Assembly: GCA_022845955.1 (NCBI GenBank) | Contig: AP025576.1 | Span: 1,860,001-1,924,000, forward strand | Length of the DNA: 64,000 nucleotides | Source of the DNA: Lachnospiraceae bacterium | GTDB taxonomy: Bacteria; Bacillota; Clostridia; Lachnospirales; Lachnospiraceae | Direction: 5' to 3' | Part shown: positions 24,136 through 32,716 of the stretch, one piece after another | Layout: each line of letters opens with the position of its first letter | Position numbering within the stretch: position 1 is the first letter of the stretch | Program-made: the position numbers and the translations under genes | The notes under the pieces: model-generated | What the model was told of the DNA's origin: nothing | Databases searched by the model: none | The model's input: only the letters and a program-made list of their open reading frames with translations

Positions 24136-25935
24136 ATGAAATATGAAAATATAAAGGAAGGCATTTTTATTGAAAGGCCAAACCGGTTCATTGCCTATGT
24201 GGAAATAGAGGGAAGGCAGGAGAAGGTGCATGTAAAAAATACCGGAAGATGCAAAGAACTTCTGTACAGAGGTGTCCGTGTATATCTGGAAAAAAGCGGA
24301 AATCCGGAAAGAAAGACGGCTTATGATCTGATCGGTGTGGAAAAAGAGGGCCGCATGGTAAACGTGGATTCCGCGGCGCCGAATAAGGCGGCGGGGGAGT
24401 GGCTGGCCTCCGGAGGCCTGTTCCCGGGGGTAAAACGGATCCGGCCGGAATGCACCTATGGGAATTCCCGGTTTGATTTTTATATTGAAACGCAGGAGCG
24501 TAACATATGGCTGGAGGTGAAAGGTGTAACCCTGGAAACGGAGGGAGCGGCTCTGTTTCCGGATGCACCTTCTTTGCGTGCCCTTAAGCATGTGGAGGAG
24601 CTGGTACAGGCTAAGAAAAACGGATACGATGCGGGGATCCTTTTTGTAGTACAGATGGAAGGCGTCCGGTATTTCACGCCTAACAGACAGACACAGCCGG
24701 CTTTTGCCCTGGCGCTGGAGAAGGCGGAGGCCGCCGGAGTGGGGCTGTATGCCTATGGCTGCCATGTGACCCGTGACAGTATGGAAATCACTTATAAAAT
24801 ACCGGTGGTTCTGGATCCGGATAAAGAGGCAGGAGACAATCTGGAAGCTATTGCGGCTCCGCTGCTTAAATGGTATGATGGGAACAGGCGTATCCTTCCA
24901 TGGAGAGAGGATCCGGCACCCTATCGGGTATGGATATCGGAAATCATGCTGCAGCAGACGCGGGTGGAGGCCGTAAAGCCTTATTTCCAGCGGTTTATGG
25001 AAAGCTTTCCCGATATTGCGTCGCTGGCTGACGCGCCCGAGGACAGGCTTCTGAAGCTGTGGGAGGGCCTGGGGTATTACAACAGGGCCAGGAACCTGAA
25101 GAAGGCGGCAGGGGTCATTATGGCCGAACATGCGGGGGTCATGCCTTCCACGGCAGGGGAACTTCTGACACTGCCGGGAATCGGCAGCTATACGGCAGGT
25201 GCGGTGGCCTCCATCGCCTATGGGGAGCCGGTGCCCGCGGTGGACGGAAATGTACTCCGGGTGATTGCCCGGTACCGGGCGGATGACCGGGATATGCTGA
25301 ATGCAAAAGTCAGAAAGAGCGTGGAAGAGGATTTGCTGGCGGTGATCCCCCGGGAGCGCCCCGGTGATTTTAACCAGGCGTTGATGGAGCTGGGTGCAAC
25401 GGTTTGTATACCTAACGGAATTCCCAAATGCGGAGAATGCCCATGGGAAGACCGCTGCCAGGCCCACAGGCTGTCGGCGGAAACGGATTTTCCGCAAAAA
25501 TCCCCGAAAAAGGAGCGTACCATAGAGAAAAGAACGATCCTGGTGATACAGGATGACGTGAGGACGGCAATACGGAAACGCCCGGAAAAGGGGCTGCTGG
25601 CGGGAATGTATGAGTTCCCTTCTGTGGAAGGACATCTCAGCCGGGAGGAGGTGCTGGCATTCCTGAAAGAAAAAGGAATGCATCCTTTACGGATAAGCAG
25701 GCTTCCTGACTCCAGACATATTTTTTCACACAAGGAATGGGATATGGTGGGCTATTGTATCCGGGTGGATGAACTGGAGCCGGTGGGAGGTTCGAAGGAA
25801 GGACTGTTGTTTGTGGAGCCTTCACGTACCGAGAAGGAATATCCGATTCCCTCCGCATATGCCGCTTATACGGACTATCTGCAAATCCGGCTGGGAAATG
25901 AGAAATTTGAAAACTCTTATCAAACGGCGGATTGA
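24136..25935 (+). CDS. Fusion of SfsA nuclease domain and MutY adenine glycosylase
   Basis: A single open frame of 599 residues. Residues 1-~235 are SfsA (RFIAYVEIEG, NTGRCKELL, FDFYIET, WLEVKGVTL with the nuclease-like acidic/lysine centre, and ALEKAEAAGVGLYAYGC). Residues ~240-599 are MutY: LPWREDPAPYRVWISEIMLQ, QTRVE catalytic Glu, LPGIGSYTAGA helix-hairpin-helix, VDGNVLRV catalytic Asp, an iron-sulphur loop C-x7-C-x2-C-x5-C, and a C-terminal Nudix-like 8-oxoG recognition part (PEKGLLAGMYEFP, HIFSHKEWDM). MutY removes A opposite 8-oxoG. The two are normally separate genes. The ribosome site before 24136 is weak. Confidence 0.9.
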   Translation: MKYENIKEGIFIERPNRFIAYVEIEGRQEKVHVKNTGRCKELLYRGVRVYLEKSGNPERKTAYDLIGVEKEGRMVNVDSAAPNKAAGEWLASGGLFPGVKRIRPECTYGNSRFDFYIETQERNIWLEVKGVTLETEGAALFPDAPSLRALKHVEELVQAKKNGYDAGILFVVQMEGVRYFTPNRQTQPAFALALEKAEAAGVGLYAYGCHVTRDSMEITYKIPVVLDPDKEAGDNLEAIAAPLLKWYDGNRRILPWREDPAPYRVWISEIMLQQTRVEAVKPYFQRFMESFPDIASLADAPEDRLLKLWEGLGYYNRARNLKKAAGVIMAEHAGVMPSTAGELLTLPGIGSYTAGAVASIAYGEPVPAVDGNVLRVIARYRADDRDMLNAKVRKSVEEDLLAVIPRERPGDFNQALMELGATVCIPNGIPKCGECPWEDRCQAHRLSAETDFPQKSPKKERTIEKRTILVIQDDVRTAIRKRPEKGLLAGMYEFPSVEGHLSREEVLAFLKEKGMHPLRISRLPDSRHIFSHKEWDMVGYCIRVDELEPVGGSKEGLLFVEPSRTEKEYPIPSAYAAYTDYLQIRLGNEKFENSYQTAD

Positions 25936-26077
25936 TGCGGTACCCGGGCGTGGCTGCGACATGCGGGGATAAATTTGAAATGGAAGCAGCTGTGAAGATA
26001 CGGAACAGTTACAAATCAGCAAGGATGCGCCGGGCCAAAACGGAAAGGAAAGCCGGGGGCGCGAAACGGAGGAAGCT

Positions 26078-27103
26078 ATGAAACTGCTGTCAATAACAAT
26101 ACCCTGCTATAATTCTGAAAAGTACATGCGAAAGTGCATCGAATCCCTTCTGCCGGGAGGGGAGGATGTGGAAATACTGATTGTGGATGACGGTTCCACC
26201 GATGGAACAGCCGCAATTGCGGATGAATATGCGGAAAAATACCCTTCTGTAGTCCGCGTGATCCATAAAGAAAACGGAGGTCATGGATCAGCTGTAAATA
26301 CCGGTATCGAGAATGCTTCCGGCCTTTATTTTAAAGTGGTGGACAGTGACGACTGGGTGTCGGACACAGCCTACCGGGAAATTTTAGATAAGCTGACACA
26401 GCTTACCGGCGGTGAAGAAGTGCTGGACATGCTGATTGCCAACTATGTATATGAAAAAGAAGGCGAAAAGCGCAAAAAGGTAATCCGTTACCATCATGTA
26501 CTGCCGGAGGATGAGCTGTTTTCCTGGAATGATGTACATCGGTTCCATAAGGGGCAGTATATCCTTATGCATTCCGTGATTTTCAGGACTAGGCTGTTAA
26601 AGGACTGCGGTCTGAAGCTGCCGGAGCATACTTTTTATGTAGACAACCTGTTTGTTTTCGAGCCTCTTCCCTTTGTGAAAAAGATGTATTATATGGATGT
26701 CAATTTTTACCGCTACTATATCGGAAGAGCGGATCAGTCGGTAAATGAGCAGGTGATGATAGGCAGGATTGACCAGCAGATCAAGGTCAACAAGATTATG
26801 GTGGACTATGTGGTGTCCAAAAAGCAATTCCTGGCTACCCACAAAAAGCTGCGTAATTATATGCTTAACTATCTGGATATTATTACCACGGTCTCTTCGA
26901 TCATGCTGATTTATTCCGGTACCGAAGAGAACCTGGAAAAGAAAAACGAGCTTTGGAAATATATCAAGCAGAAGGACCCGATGGTGTTCTTCCGTCTCCG
27001 CTACGGCCTTTTGGGAAGCTATACCAATCTGCCGGGTAAGGGAGGAAGAAAAATATCCGTGGAAGGGTATAAACTCTGCCAGCGGTTTTTTAAGTTCAAT
27101 TAA
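26078..27103 (+). CDS. Family 2 glycosyltransferase
   Basis: A 341-residue inverting GT-A enzyme: SITIPCYNSEKYMRKCIESL (residues 5-24), VDDGSTDGT, ENGGHGSAVNTGIENASG, and the metal-site DSDDW. The C-terminal half has no membrane helices, so it is likely a soluble or peripheral transferase working on a cell-surface glycan. Acceptor unknown. GGAGGAA lies before the start. Ends at a bidirectional terminator. Confidence 0.9.
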   Translation: MKLLSITIPCYNSEKYMRKCIESLLPGGEDVEILIVDDGSTDGTAAIADEYAEKYPSVVRVIHKENGGHGSAVNTGIENASGLYFKVVDSDDWVSDTAYREILDKLTQLTGGEEVLDMLIANYVYEKEGEKRKKVIRYHHVLPEDELFSWNDVHRFHKGQYILMHSVIFRTRLLKDCGLKLPEHTFYVDNLFVFEPLPFVKKMYYMDVNFYRYYIGRADQSVNEQVMIGRIDQQIKVNKIMVDYVVSKKQFLATHKKLRNYMLNYLDIITTVSSIMLIYSGTEENLEKKNELWKYIKQKDPMVFFRLRYGLLGSYTNLPGKGGRKISVEGYKLCQRFFKFN

Positions 27104-27115
27104 CCAATATATACA

Positions 27116-27147
27116 GAAAAAAGTGCCGGATTTCCCGGCACTTTTTT
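27116..27147. terminator. Bidirectional terminator between convergent genes
   Basis: AAGTGCCGG (27121-27129) / CCGGCACTT (27135-27143) flanked by A and T runs; serves the glycosyltransferase and the leftward XRE gene. Confidence 0.9.
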
Positions 27148-27180
27148 GTTCCCGGCCCATGAAAGGAAACATCAGGTCGG

Positions 27181-27690
27181 TTACTCCTTGCGGAGGGCCG
27201 CAAAGAAGGTGATCCAGAGGAGAAGGAACTGCAGGGCGAAACCGATCCAGGTAAGAGTGTTGTCCAGGGGAACGTAATAGATGTCCTGTATGCTCACGTT
27301 CCTTTCGTCCAGAAGAAGGCCCTGGTTCCAGAGGAGCCGGCCGCTTATCCGGGTGGTGATGAAAAGGAGGATAAAGATCAGGAGAAGGGCGAGGCGTTTG
27401 AAGCGGATGGTTCTTTTAAGACGCTGGGTGGTGTCTTCCAGTATGGCGTTTGCTTTTTCCAGGTCAATGCTGTTTTCCTGGTGGCGCTGGGCGTCCATTA
27501 ATTCCACGACGGAAATGTCCAGGGCCCGGGACAGGGGGCTGAGCAGATCGATAGCGGGAAGGGAAAGGCCGCGTTCCCATTTTGATACCGCTTTATCCGT
27601 TACGTGAAGCCGATCCGCCAGCTCCTTTTGCGTGAGATTCTTTTCTGTGCGAAGCTGTCTGATAAACAGCCCGATTGCTTGGTTATCCAT
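27181..27690 (-). CDS. XRE-family regulator with C-terminal membrane segments
   Basis: A 169-residue leftward protein: N-terminal helix-turn-helix (IGLFIRQLRTEKNLTQKELA, residues 7-26, then AVSKWERGLSLP), a coiled linker with LEDTTQRLKRTIRF, and two hydrophobic helices in the C-terminal half (LLLIFILLFITTRI and LTWIGFALQFLLLWITFFAAL). A membrane-tethered repressor is suggested; targets are unknown, the leftward lipid genes next door being one possibility. Confidence 0.88.
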   Translation of the reverse strand: MDNQAIGLFIRQLRTEKNLTQKELADRLHVTDKAVSKWERGLSLPAIDLLSPLSRALDISVVELMDAQRHQENSIDLEKANAILEDTTQRLKRTIRFKRLALLLIFILLFITTRISGRLLWNQGLLLDERNVSIQDIYYVPLDNTLTWIGFALQFLLLWITFFAALRKE

Positions 27691-27735
27691 AGCTGATACC
27701 TCCTGTATTTGCTTTTATTGTATAGGACAGGCAGG

Positions 27736-27774
27736 AAAAAATCACCCGACTGTCGGTAGACAAGCGGGTGATTG
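27736..27774 (-). terminator. Terminator of the lipid kinase-PAP2 operon
   Basis: AATCACCCG (27740-27748) / CGGGTGATT (27765-27773); on the minus strand the stem is followed by TTTTTT. Sits 13 bp after the PAP2 stop and ahead of the XRE gene. Confidence 0.8.
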
Positions 27775-27786
27775 GGATAAATGCCG

Positions 27787-28470
27787 TTATTTGATTTCGT
27801 TGTGTGCAGCTTTGGCGGCCCGTCTTGCCGTGCGGTGCTGTTTCAGGTATACGAGGACATCATAGTGATAAACCACGCCATACATGGCGGCTGCCATAAC
27901 GAAGGCTGTCAGCATGTCAAAAACGGAATGCTGCTTCAGGAAAACAGTAGCCAGTATGATGGAAACACAGAGTGTAGCGGAACCGAAGCGCAGCCATTTC
28001 TTTTTACCCAGCTGGGAATGGGACAAGGCGATATGTGCGCCCAGGGAGTTATACACATGGATGCTCGGCCACAGATTGGTGGGAGTATCGGTACGGTACA
28101 GCGATGCCACCATCTGGGTGAGGATATTGTCACGGGGCATAACCGCCGGCCTTAACCGATGTCCGTTCGGGAAAAAGGTGGACACAAGCAGAAAGACCGT
28201 CATTCCGGTGCAGAGGAAAATCGCCGTCCTGTAGTAATCGTCCTTATTCTTGAGGGCCAGGTACAGGACAACAGCCGGTACATAAACAAACCACAAAAAA
28301 TAGGGAATGATAAATATTTCATTAAACGGAATATGATCATCAACCGCCATATGGATGATTTGGTATTTCCAGATATGTCTCTGCTCCAGCCAGGAAAACC
28401 AAACCATGTAGACGAGGAAATATAAGGCAAAGGGCAATATGTGTTTATACTTTTCATAGATATTTTTCAT
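27787..28470 (-). CDS. PAP2-family phosphatase, membrane protein
   Basis: A 227-residue polytopic protein of the phosphatidic acid phosphatase type 2 superfamily. The three active-site motifs are visible in variant form: PNGHRLRPAVM, WPSIHVYNS (PSIH in place of PSGH) and LKQHSVFDML with the catalytic His and the trailing Asp. Start chosen at 28470 behind GAGGCG; the longer frame would overlap the upstream gene. Twenty bases separate it from the lipid kinase gene, suggesting joint lipid phosphate turnover. Confidence 0.88.
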   Translation of the reverse strand: MKNIYEKYKHILPFALYFLVYMVWFSWLEQRHIWKYQIIHMAVDDHIPFNEIFIIPYFLWFVYVPAVVLYLALKNKDDYYRTAIFLCTGMTVFLLVSTFFPNGHRLRPAVMPRDNILTQMVASLYRTDTPTNLWPSIHVYNSLGAHIALSHSQLGKKKWLRFGSATLCVSIILATVFLKQHSVFDMLTAFVMAAAMYGVVYHYDVLVYLKQHRTARRAAKAAHNEIK

Positions 28471-28490
28471 AATAATCGCCTCATGATAAA

Positions 28491-29474
28491 TTAATAGTAA
28501 AAACGAAGCAGCTGTCTGGTACAGCTTACTGTGATGTCGTCTGAAAGGCAGGATACCTCGCCGTCCGTATGTACCCATAGAGGGACTGTGGTATGTATCC
28601 GGACGGAACGGCCGCTGTAGCGTTCCACGCCGTCATAACGGTAGTGCTTTCCTGTAAAAGCGGTGGGGAGCACCATAAGCACCTTCCACTTGGGCACGCC
28701 GCTGACCGTACATAAATCCAGTATTCCGTCCGACGCGTCGGCGCCGGGACAGAAGTAGAATCCGCCGCCCTCATAGCAGTGGGACATACAGGCAATGAAC
28801 ATCAGCCGGGACAGATTCACCTTTTCGGAAGACAGCCCGTCTTTCTCCACAGTCAGCTCAGCAGCCGCATTTCCGGAGCGGATCAGCTGTTTTAACGCGA
28901 TTCCCAGATAGGTCAGCTTGCCAAGTCCTATCTTGTTTAGGAAATCCTTTATGTGCGAATGCATGGCTTCCTGGCATACGCCGGCATCAAAACCAATGCC
29001 GCAGCTTACCAGAAAACGTCTGTCGTGAGGCACCGGTTTGTCCTCACGCGTCCTGCCGTCGGATTTATAAACACTATTATAATGAAGAAAGCCTACATCC
29101 ATAGGCCGTTCCCTGGCGGAAGATAGTATGCGTTCCAATGCTTCGGCAGGGTCTCGGCTGATGCCGGTATCCCGTGCGAGATCATTGCTGGAACCGGTAG
29201 GGATGTAGCTGAACCGGGTCCTTTTAAAGTCCCGGATCCCCTGCACGGCTTCATTCGCCGTGCCGTCCCCGCCTAAAATAATCAGATGGATGTCCTCTCC
29301 GCCGGCCGGCAGAGAACCGGTGAGCATTTCAGCCAGCCTGACAATATCGCCGGGGCCCTGGGAAAAATAAACCTGATATGGTATCTTTCTTTCCTCAAGA
29401 ATACTCTTGATCCGTTCCCAGTACTTCTGTCCCCGTCCGGAACGGGAGGCAGGATTTACCAAAAATGAATACAT
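28491..29474 (-). CDS. Diacylglycerol kinase-type lipid kinase (YegS/DagK family)
   Basis: Phosphorylates diacylglycerol or a related lipid. The 327 residues carry the catalytic motif LGGDGTANEAVQGI and YIPTGSSNDLARDTG, then GIGFDAGVCQEAM and SDGILDLCTVSG, all in family order. GGGGAG before the ATG at 29474 fixes the start; an upstream TTG/ATG frame start lies before that ribosome site. First gene of a leftward pair with the PAP2 phosphatase. Confidence 0.92.
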   Translation of the reverse strand: MYSFLVNPASRSGRGQKYWERIKSILEERKIPYQVYFSQGPGDIVRLAEMLTGSLPAGGEDIHLIILGGDGTANEAVQGIRDFKRTRFSYIPTGSSNDLARDTGISRDPAEALERILSSARERPMDVGFLHYNSVYKSDGRTREDKPVPHDRRFLVSCGIGFDAGVCQEAMHSHIKDFLNKIGLGKLTYLGIALKQLIRSGNAAAELTVEKDGLSSEKVNLSRLMFIACMSHCYEGGGFYFCPGADASDGILDLCTVSGVPKWKVLMVLPTAFTGKHYRYDGVERYSGRSVRIHTTVPLWVHTDGEVSCLSDDITVSCTRQLLRFYY

Positions 29475-29606
29475 ATGTTTCTCCCCGGCTTTCCCCATAA
29501 AACTTAATTTTCTAAGGTTGTATTGTAACAGAAAAGAAATGGCAAGTAAAGGGGCGCGGACAGGACTTAAGAAAAGAATAAGAATAATTTTTTGATTTAT
29601 TTATAT

Positions 29607-29634
29607 TTGCAATTAACTTAATGTATGCTATAAT
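29607..29634 (+). promoter_or_regulatory. Candidate promoter of the glyA leader
   Basis: TTGCAA (29607-29612), 16 bp, TATAAT (29629-29634), giving a leader of about 195 nt before glyA. Confidence 0.6.
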
Positions 29635-29677
29635 CATCATAATTTGACATAATAAGCGTTTCGTTTTTTGCCAGTAC

Positions 29678-29765
29678 TAGAGGTGGTTGAAGCGCCGAAC
29701 CTCAGATAAAGGCAGTGGCGGGCAGAGATAATTCGGTATCCCCCACTGGTATCGATCCAAGTTAT
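29678..29765 (+). ncRNA. Structured leader RNA of glyA, class not recognised
   Basis: After the promoter at 29607 the leader can form GAGGT...ACCTC (around 29690-29713), CAGTGG-c-GGG / CCC-CCACTG (around 29721-29748), and an alternative CCAGT (29681-29685) / ACTGG pairing that competes for the same ACTGG. Mutually exclusive pairing upstream of a folate/glycine enzyme looks like a riboswitch or attenuator. I do not recognise the glycine, THF, ZTP, SAM or T-box consensus. Boundaries are approximate. Confidence 0.4.
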
Positions 29766-29837
29766 GTGGTTTCATAAAATGCGGCCGTGCTCTGTGAAAT
29801 TACCGGACGTTGATAGAAATATGCAGGAGGTTGAAAG

Positions 29838-31076
29838 ATGTATTCTCTGGACGATGTGATGAAGACGGATCCGGAAATCGCACAGGCGATTGTGGACGAA
29901 CAGGAAAGACAGAACAGCCATATCGAGCTGATCGCTTCCGAAAACTGGGTCAGCAAGGCTGTTATGGCCACAATGGGAAGCGTACTGACCAACAAGTATG
30001 CGGAAGGCTATCCGGGCAAGAGATATTATGGCGGATGCGGCTGTGTGGATGTGGTGGAAAATCTGGCTATTGAGCGTGCCAAAGAGCTGTTCGGCTGTGA
30101 TTATGCCAACGTGCAGCCCCATTCCGGAGCACAGGCCAATATGGCGGTACAGTTTGCCGTATTGAACCCCGGTGACACGATTATGGGGATGAACCTGGAT
30201 CACGGCGGACATCTTACCCACGGAAGCCCGGTAAATATGTCCGGCAAATATTTTAATATCGTTCCCTACGGCGTGAATGATGAGGGGTTCATCGATTATG
30301 ACCAGTTAAAACAAACCGCCAGAGAATGCAAGCCTAAAATGATCATTGCAGGAGCATCCGCTTATGCAAGGACGATAGATTTCAAAGCCTTCAGGGAAGC
30401 TGCCGACGAGGTGGGAGCCTGCCTGATGGTGGATATGGCCCATATTGCCGGCCTGGTTGCTGCAGGGCTGCATCCCAGCCCCATCCCGTATGCGGATGTG
30501 GTGACCACCACAACCCATAAGACTCTGCGCGGACCCAGAGGCGGTATGATCCTCTGCAATAAGGAAGCCGCAGAAAAATATAATTTTAACAAAGCGATTT
30601 TCCCCGGAATCCAGGGCGGTCCCCTCATGCATGTAATCGCCGCAAAGGCTGTTTGCTTCAAGGAAGCCCTGAGCGATGATTTCAAGGTGTACCAGCAGGG
30701 AATTATCGACAATGCACAGGCGCTCTGCCGCGGCCTGATGGATCGCGGGATTAAGATTGTTTCCGGCGGTACGGATAACCATCTCATGCTTGTGGATCTG
30801 ACCAATTTTGATCTTACCGGAAAAGCGGTGGAGAAGCTGCTGGATGCGGCTCACATCACCTGCAATAAAAATACGATCCCCAATGACCCGAAATCCCCGT
30901 TTGTGACAAGCGGTGTCCGTCTGGGAACCCCTGCCGTTACCTCCAGAGGAATGAACACGGAGGATATGGACAGGATAGCGGAAGCGATCTCTTTGGTTAT
31001 CAAAGGCGGCGAGGATAAGATTCCTGAGGCCAGGGCTATTGTTCAGACATTAACTGATAAATATCCGCTCGTATAA
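29838..31076 (+). CDS. glyA: Serine hydroxymethyltransferase
   Basis: Interconverts serine and glycine with tetrahydrofolate, the main one-carbon source. The 412 residues include [61 protein letters not shown], and the PLP lysine in [14 protein letters not shown] (Lys228). GCAGGAGG precedes the ATG. Preceded by a long structured leader and followed by its own terminator. Confidence 0.98.
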   Translation: MYSLDDVMKTDPEIAQAIVDEQERQNSHIELIASENWVSKAVMATMGSVLTNKYAEGYPGKRYYGGCGCVDVVENLAIERAKELFGCDYANVQPHSGAQANMAVQFAVLNPGDTIMGMNLDHGGHLTHGSPVNMSGKYFNIVPYGVNDEGFIDYDQLKQTARECKPKMIIAGASAYARTIDFKAFREAADEVGACLMVDMAHIAGLVAAGLHPSPIPYADVVTTTTHKTLRGPRGGMILCNKEAAEKYNFNKAIFPGIQGGPLMHVIAAKAVCFKEALSDDFKVYQQGIIDNAQALCRGLMDRGIKIVSGGTDNHLMLVDLTNFDLTGKAVEKLLDAAHITCNKNTIPNDPKSPFVTSGVRLGTPAVTSRGMNTEDMDRIAEAISLVIKGGEDKIPEARAIVQTLTDKYPLV

Positions 31077-31083
31077 GGAAAAG

Positions 31084-31106
31084 AACTGTTTAGTACCTTC
31101 ACAGTT
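31084..31106. repeat. Short palindromic repeat, AACAGTTC family (degenerate)
   Basis: AACTGT / ACAGTT arms 7 bp after the glyA stop. Confidence 0.35.
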
Positions 31107-31122
31107 ACAAGTAAGAAAACGG

Positions 31123-31152
31123 ATAACGGGGCCGCAGGCTCCGTTATTTTTA
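31123..31152 (+). terminator. Intrinsic terminator of glyA
   Basis: AACGG-G-GCC / GGC-T-CCGTT stem with a 3-nt loop, followed by ATTTTTA. Confidence 0.85.
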
Positions 31153-31201
31153 CATGCACACATGAGGACAGCAGGACAATTATAGGGACGGAGAGGATTT
31201 T

Positions 31202-32038
31202 ATGGAAAAAAAAAGATACGGTGCGCAGACCGTAATCAGTAATCTGAGGGATAAAAACGGAAGATTTTCGTTAGATGCGCTGAAGCTTCTTGCCTTGGTA
31301 ACCATGTTTATTGATCATACCGGGGCAGGGATTATGGAGGCCTTTTTTTTACAGAGTTTTCCCTATGACAGCCAGGCATTCCGGATCTGTCTGACAGTGG
31401 ATGAGCTGATGCGGTGTGTGGGCAGGCTGGCTTTTCCCATATACTGCTACCTTTTGGTACAGGGTTTCCTCCATACAAGAAGCGTCCCCAGATATGCCCT
31501 CCGTCTTTTCGGGTTTGCCCTGCTTTCCGAGCTGCCTTTTGACTTGCTTTTATTCGGCGGCATCACGCCGGATTACCAGAATGTATTCTGGACGCTGCTC
31601 ATCGGCCTTCTGACGCTGACGGGGCTTCGCCGGGCCGGGAAATGGGAAAGCAAAGCATGGTCCGTCGGAGGCAGTATCGTGATACTTGCTGCCGGGATGA
31701 CGGCAGCCCTGGTAATGAGGACGGATTATGATTATAAGGGTGTGGTTTTGATTGCCGCCCTCTATCTGCTGCGCGGCGACAGAAAGAGGCAGTGCCTGCT
31801 TTCCCCTCTTTTCTTTTTGGCCTCCTTCTTCCTGGATGTGCTTTTAGGGCTGCATACGGCAGCGGGGATCGTCTCATCCCTGTCCGTAGAGGTATTCTGT
31901 ATTTTTGCATTTTTATTCCTGTATGCGGGTAATGGTAAAAGATATATGAAAAAAGGCAAATATTTCTTCTATTTCTTTTATCCCGGTCACATGCTGCTTC
32001 TGCTGGGTATCCGTTACCTCCTTCTTTTCCTGTGGTAA
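31202..32038 (+). CDS. TraX-family membrane protein
   Basis: A 278-residue polytopic protein of the TraX family (PF05857), named after an F-plasmid pilin acetyltransferase but found widely on chromosomes of Firmicutes. It shows SLDALKLLALVTMFIDHTGA (~residues 23-42), GRLAFPIYCYLLVQGFLHT and FALLSELPFDLLL, with about eight hydrophobic helices. An acyltransferase role in the membrane is known for TraX; the target here is unknown. No conjugation genes lie nearby. Confidence 0.88.
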   Translation: MEKKRYGAQTVISNLRDKNGRFSLDALKLLALVTMFIDHTGAGIMEAFFLQSFPYDSQAFRICLTVDELMRCVGRLAFPIYCYLLVQGFLHTRSVPRYALRLFGFALLSELPFDLLLFGGITPDYQNVFWTLLIGLLTLTGLRRAGKWESKAWSVGGSIVILAAGMTAALVMRTDYDYKGVVLIAALYLLRGDRKRQCLLSPLFFLASFFLDVLLGLHTAAGIVSSLSVEVFCIFAFLFLYAGNGKRYMKKGKYFFYFFYPGHMLLLLGIRYLLLFLW

Positions 32039-32067
32039 ATACTGGAACCGCTTATATTAATGCCATA

Positions 32068-32116
32068 TTCAGGCGGATTGTATTCCTAAAAATACAATCC
32101 GCCTGAAAGTTTTTAT
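32068..32116. terminator. Intrinsic terminator, 17 bp stem
   Basis: TTCAGGCGGATTGTATT (32068-32084) pairs perfectly with 32091-32107, followed by AGTTTTTATT. Ends the TraX transcript. Confidence 0.9.
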
Positions 32117-32228
32117 TGCTTTCCCGGAAACCCTATGCTACAATATCCATCGGTGACACACAAATGTTTGCAGTGGAAAGACATGTTAAAATAAAGGCTT
32201 TTACAGAGGAAGAGGCTTCGGATACGAA

Positions 32229-32681
32229 ATGAAAAATATGCAGAAAAAAACGGATTATTATGTAGTGAAACAGAAGGCGGTTCCGGAGGTCCTGCTTAAG
32301 GTAGTGGAGGCCAAACGGCTGCTGGATTCAGGAAAAGCCGCCACCATCCAGGATGCGGTGGAGAAGGTGGACATCAGCCGCAGTTCCTTTTACAAATATA
32401 AGGATGATATATTTCCCTTTCATGACAATGCCCAGGGTACCACAATTACACTGGCCATGTCAATTGAGGATGAGCCGGGGCTTTTGTCCGATGTGCTGAA
32501 GGTGATCGCGGACTTCGGCGCCAATATTCTGACGATCCATCAGAGTATCCCCATCAACGGCGTTGCATCCTTAAGCATCAGTGTCCAGGTTCTCAGCACT
32601 ACGGGAGATGTATCCAGAATGCTGGAAACCATGGAAGAGAAAACAGGTGTCCGTAACGTCAAGATTTTGGCGAAGGAATAA
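32229..32681 (+). CDS. ACT-domain protein, UPF0735/PheB family
   Basis: A 150-residue protein: an N-terminal helical DNA-binding-like part (AKRLLDSGKAATIQDAVEKV and DISRSSFYKYKDDIFPF) and a C-terminal ACT domain (MSIEDEPGLLSDVLKVIADF, ITIHQ-like amino-acid pocket). Placed 35 bp before hom, as in many clostridia, so it likely senses an amino acid and regulates the threonine operon. The ribosome site (GAGGAAGAGG) is further from the ATG than usual. Confidence 0.9.
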   Translation: MKNMQKKTDYYVVKQKAVPEVLLKVVEAKRLLDSGKAATIQDAVEKVDISRSSFYKYKDDIFPFHDNAQGTTITLAMSIEDEPGLLSDVLKVIADFGANILTIHQSIPINGVASLSISVQVLSTTGDVSRMLETMEEKTGVRNVKILAKE

Positions 32682-32716
32682 AGCTCTACAAAAGAAAAGC
32701 AGACGGAGGAAGAGAT

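Noticed and set aside
23347..25683. 778-codon open frame on the minus strand
   Set aside because: It overlaps the well-supported 5'-nucleotidase and SfsA-MutY genes on the other strand, its product is low in normal sequence features and rich in Arg/His/Pro, and it has no ribosome site; a shadow of codon bias.
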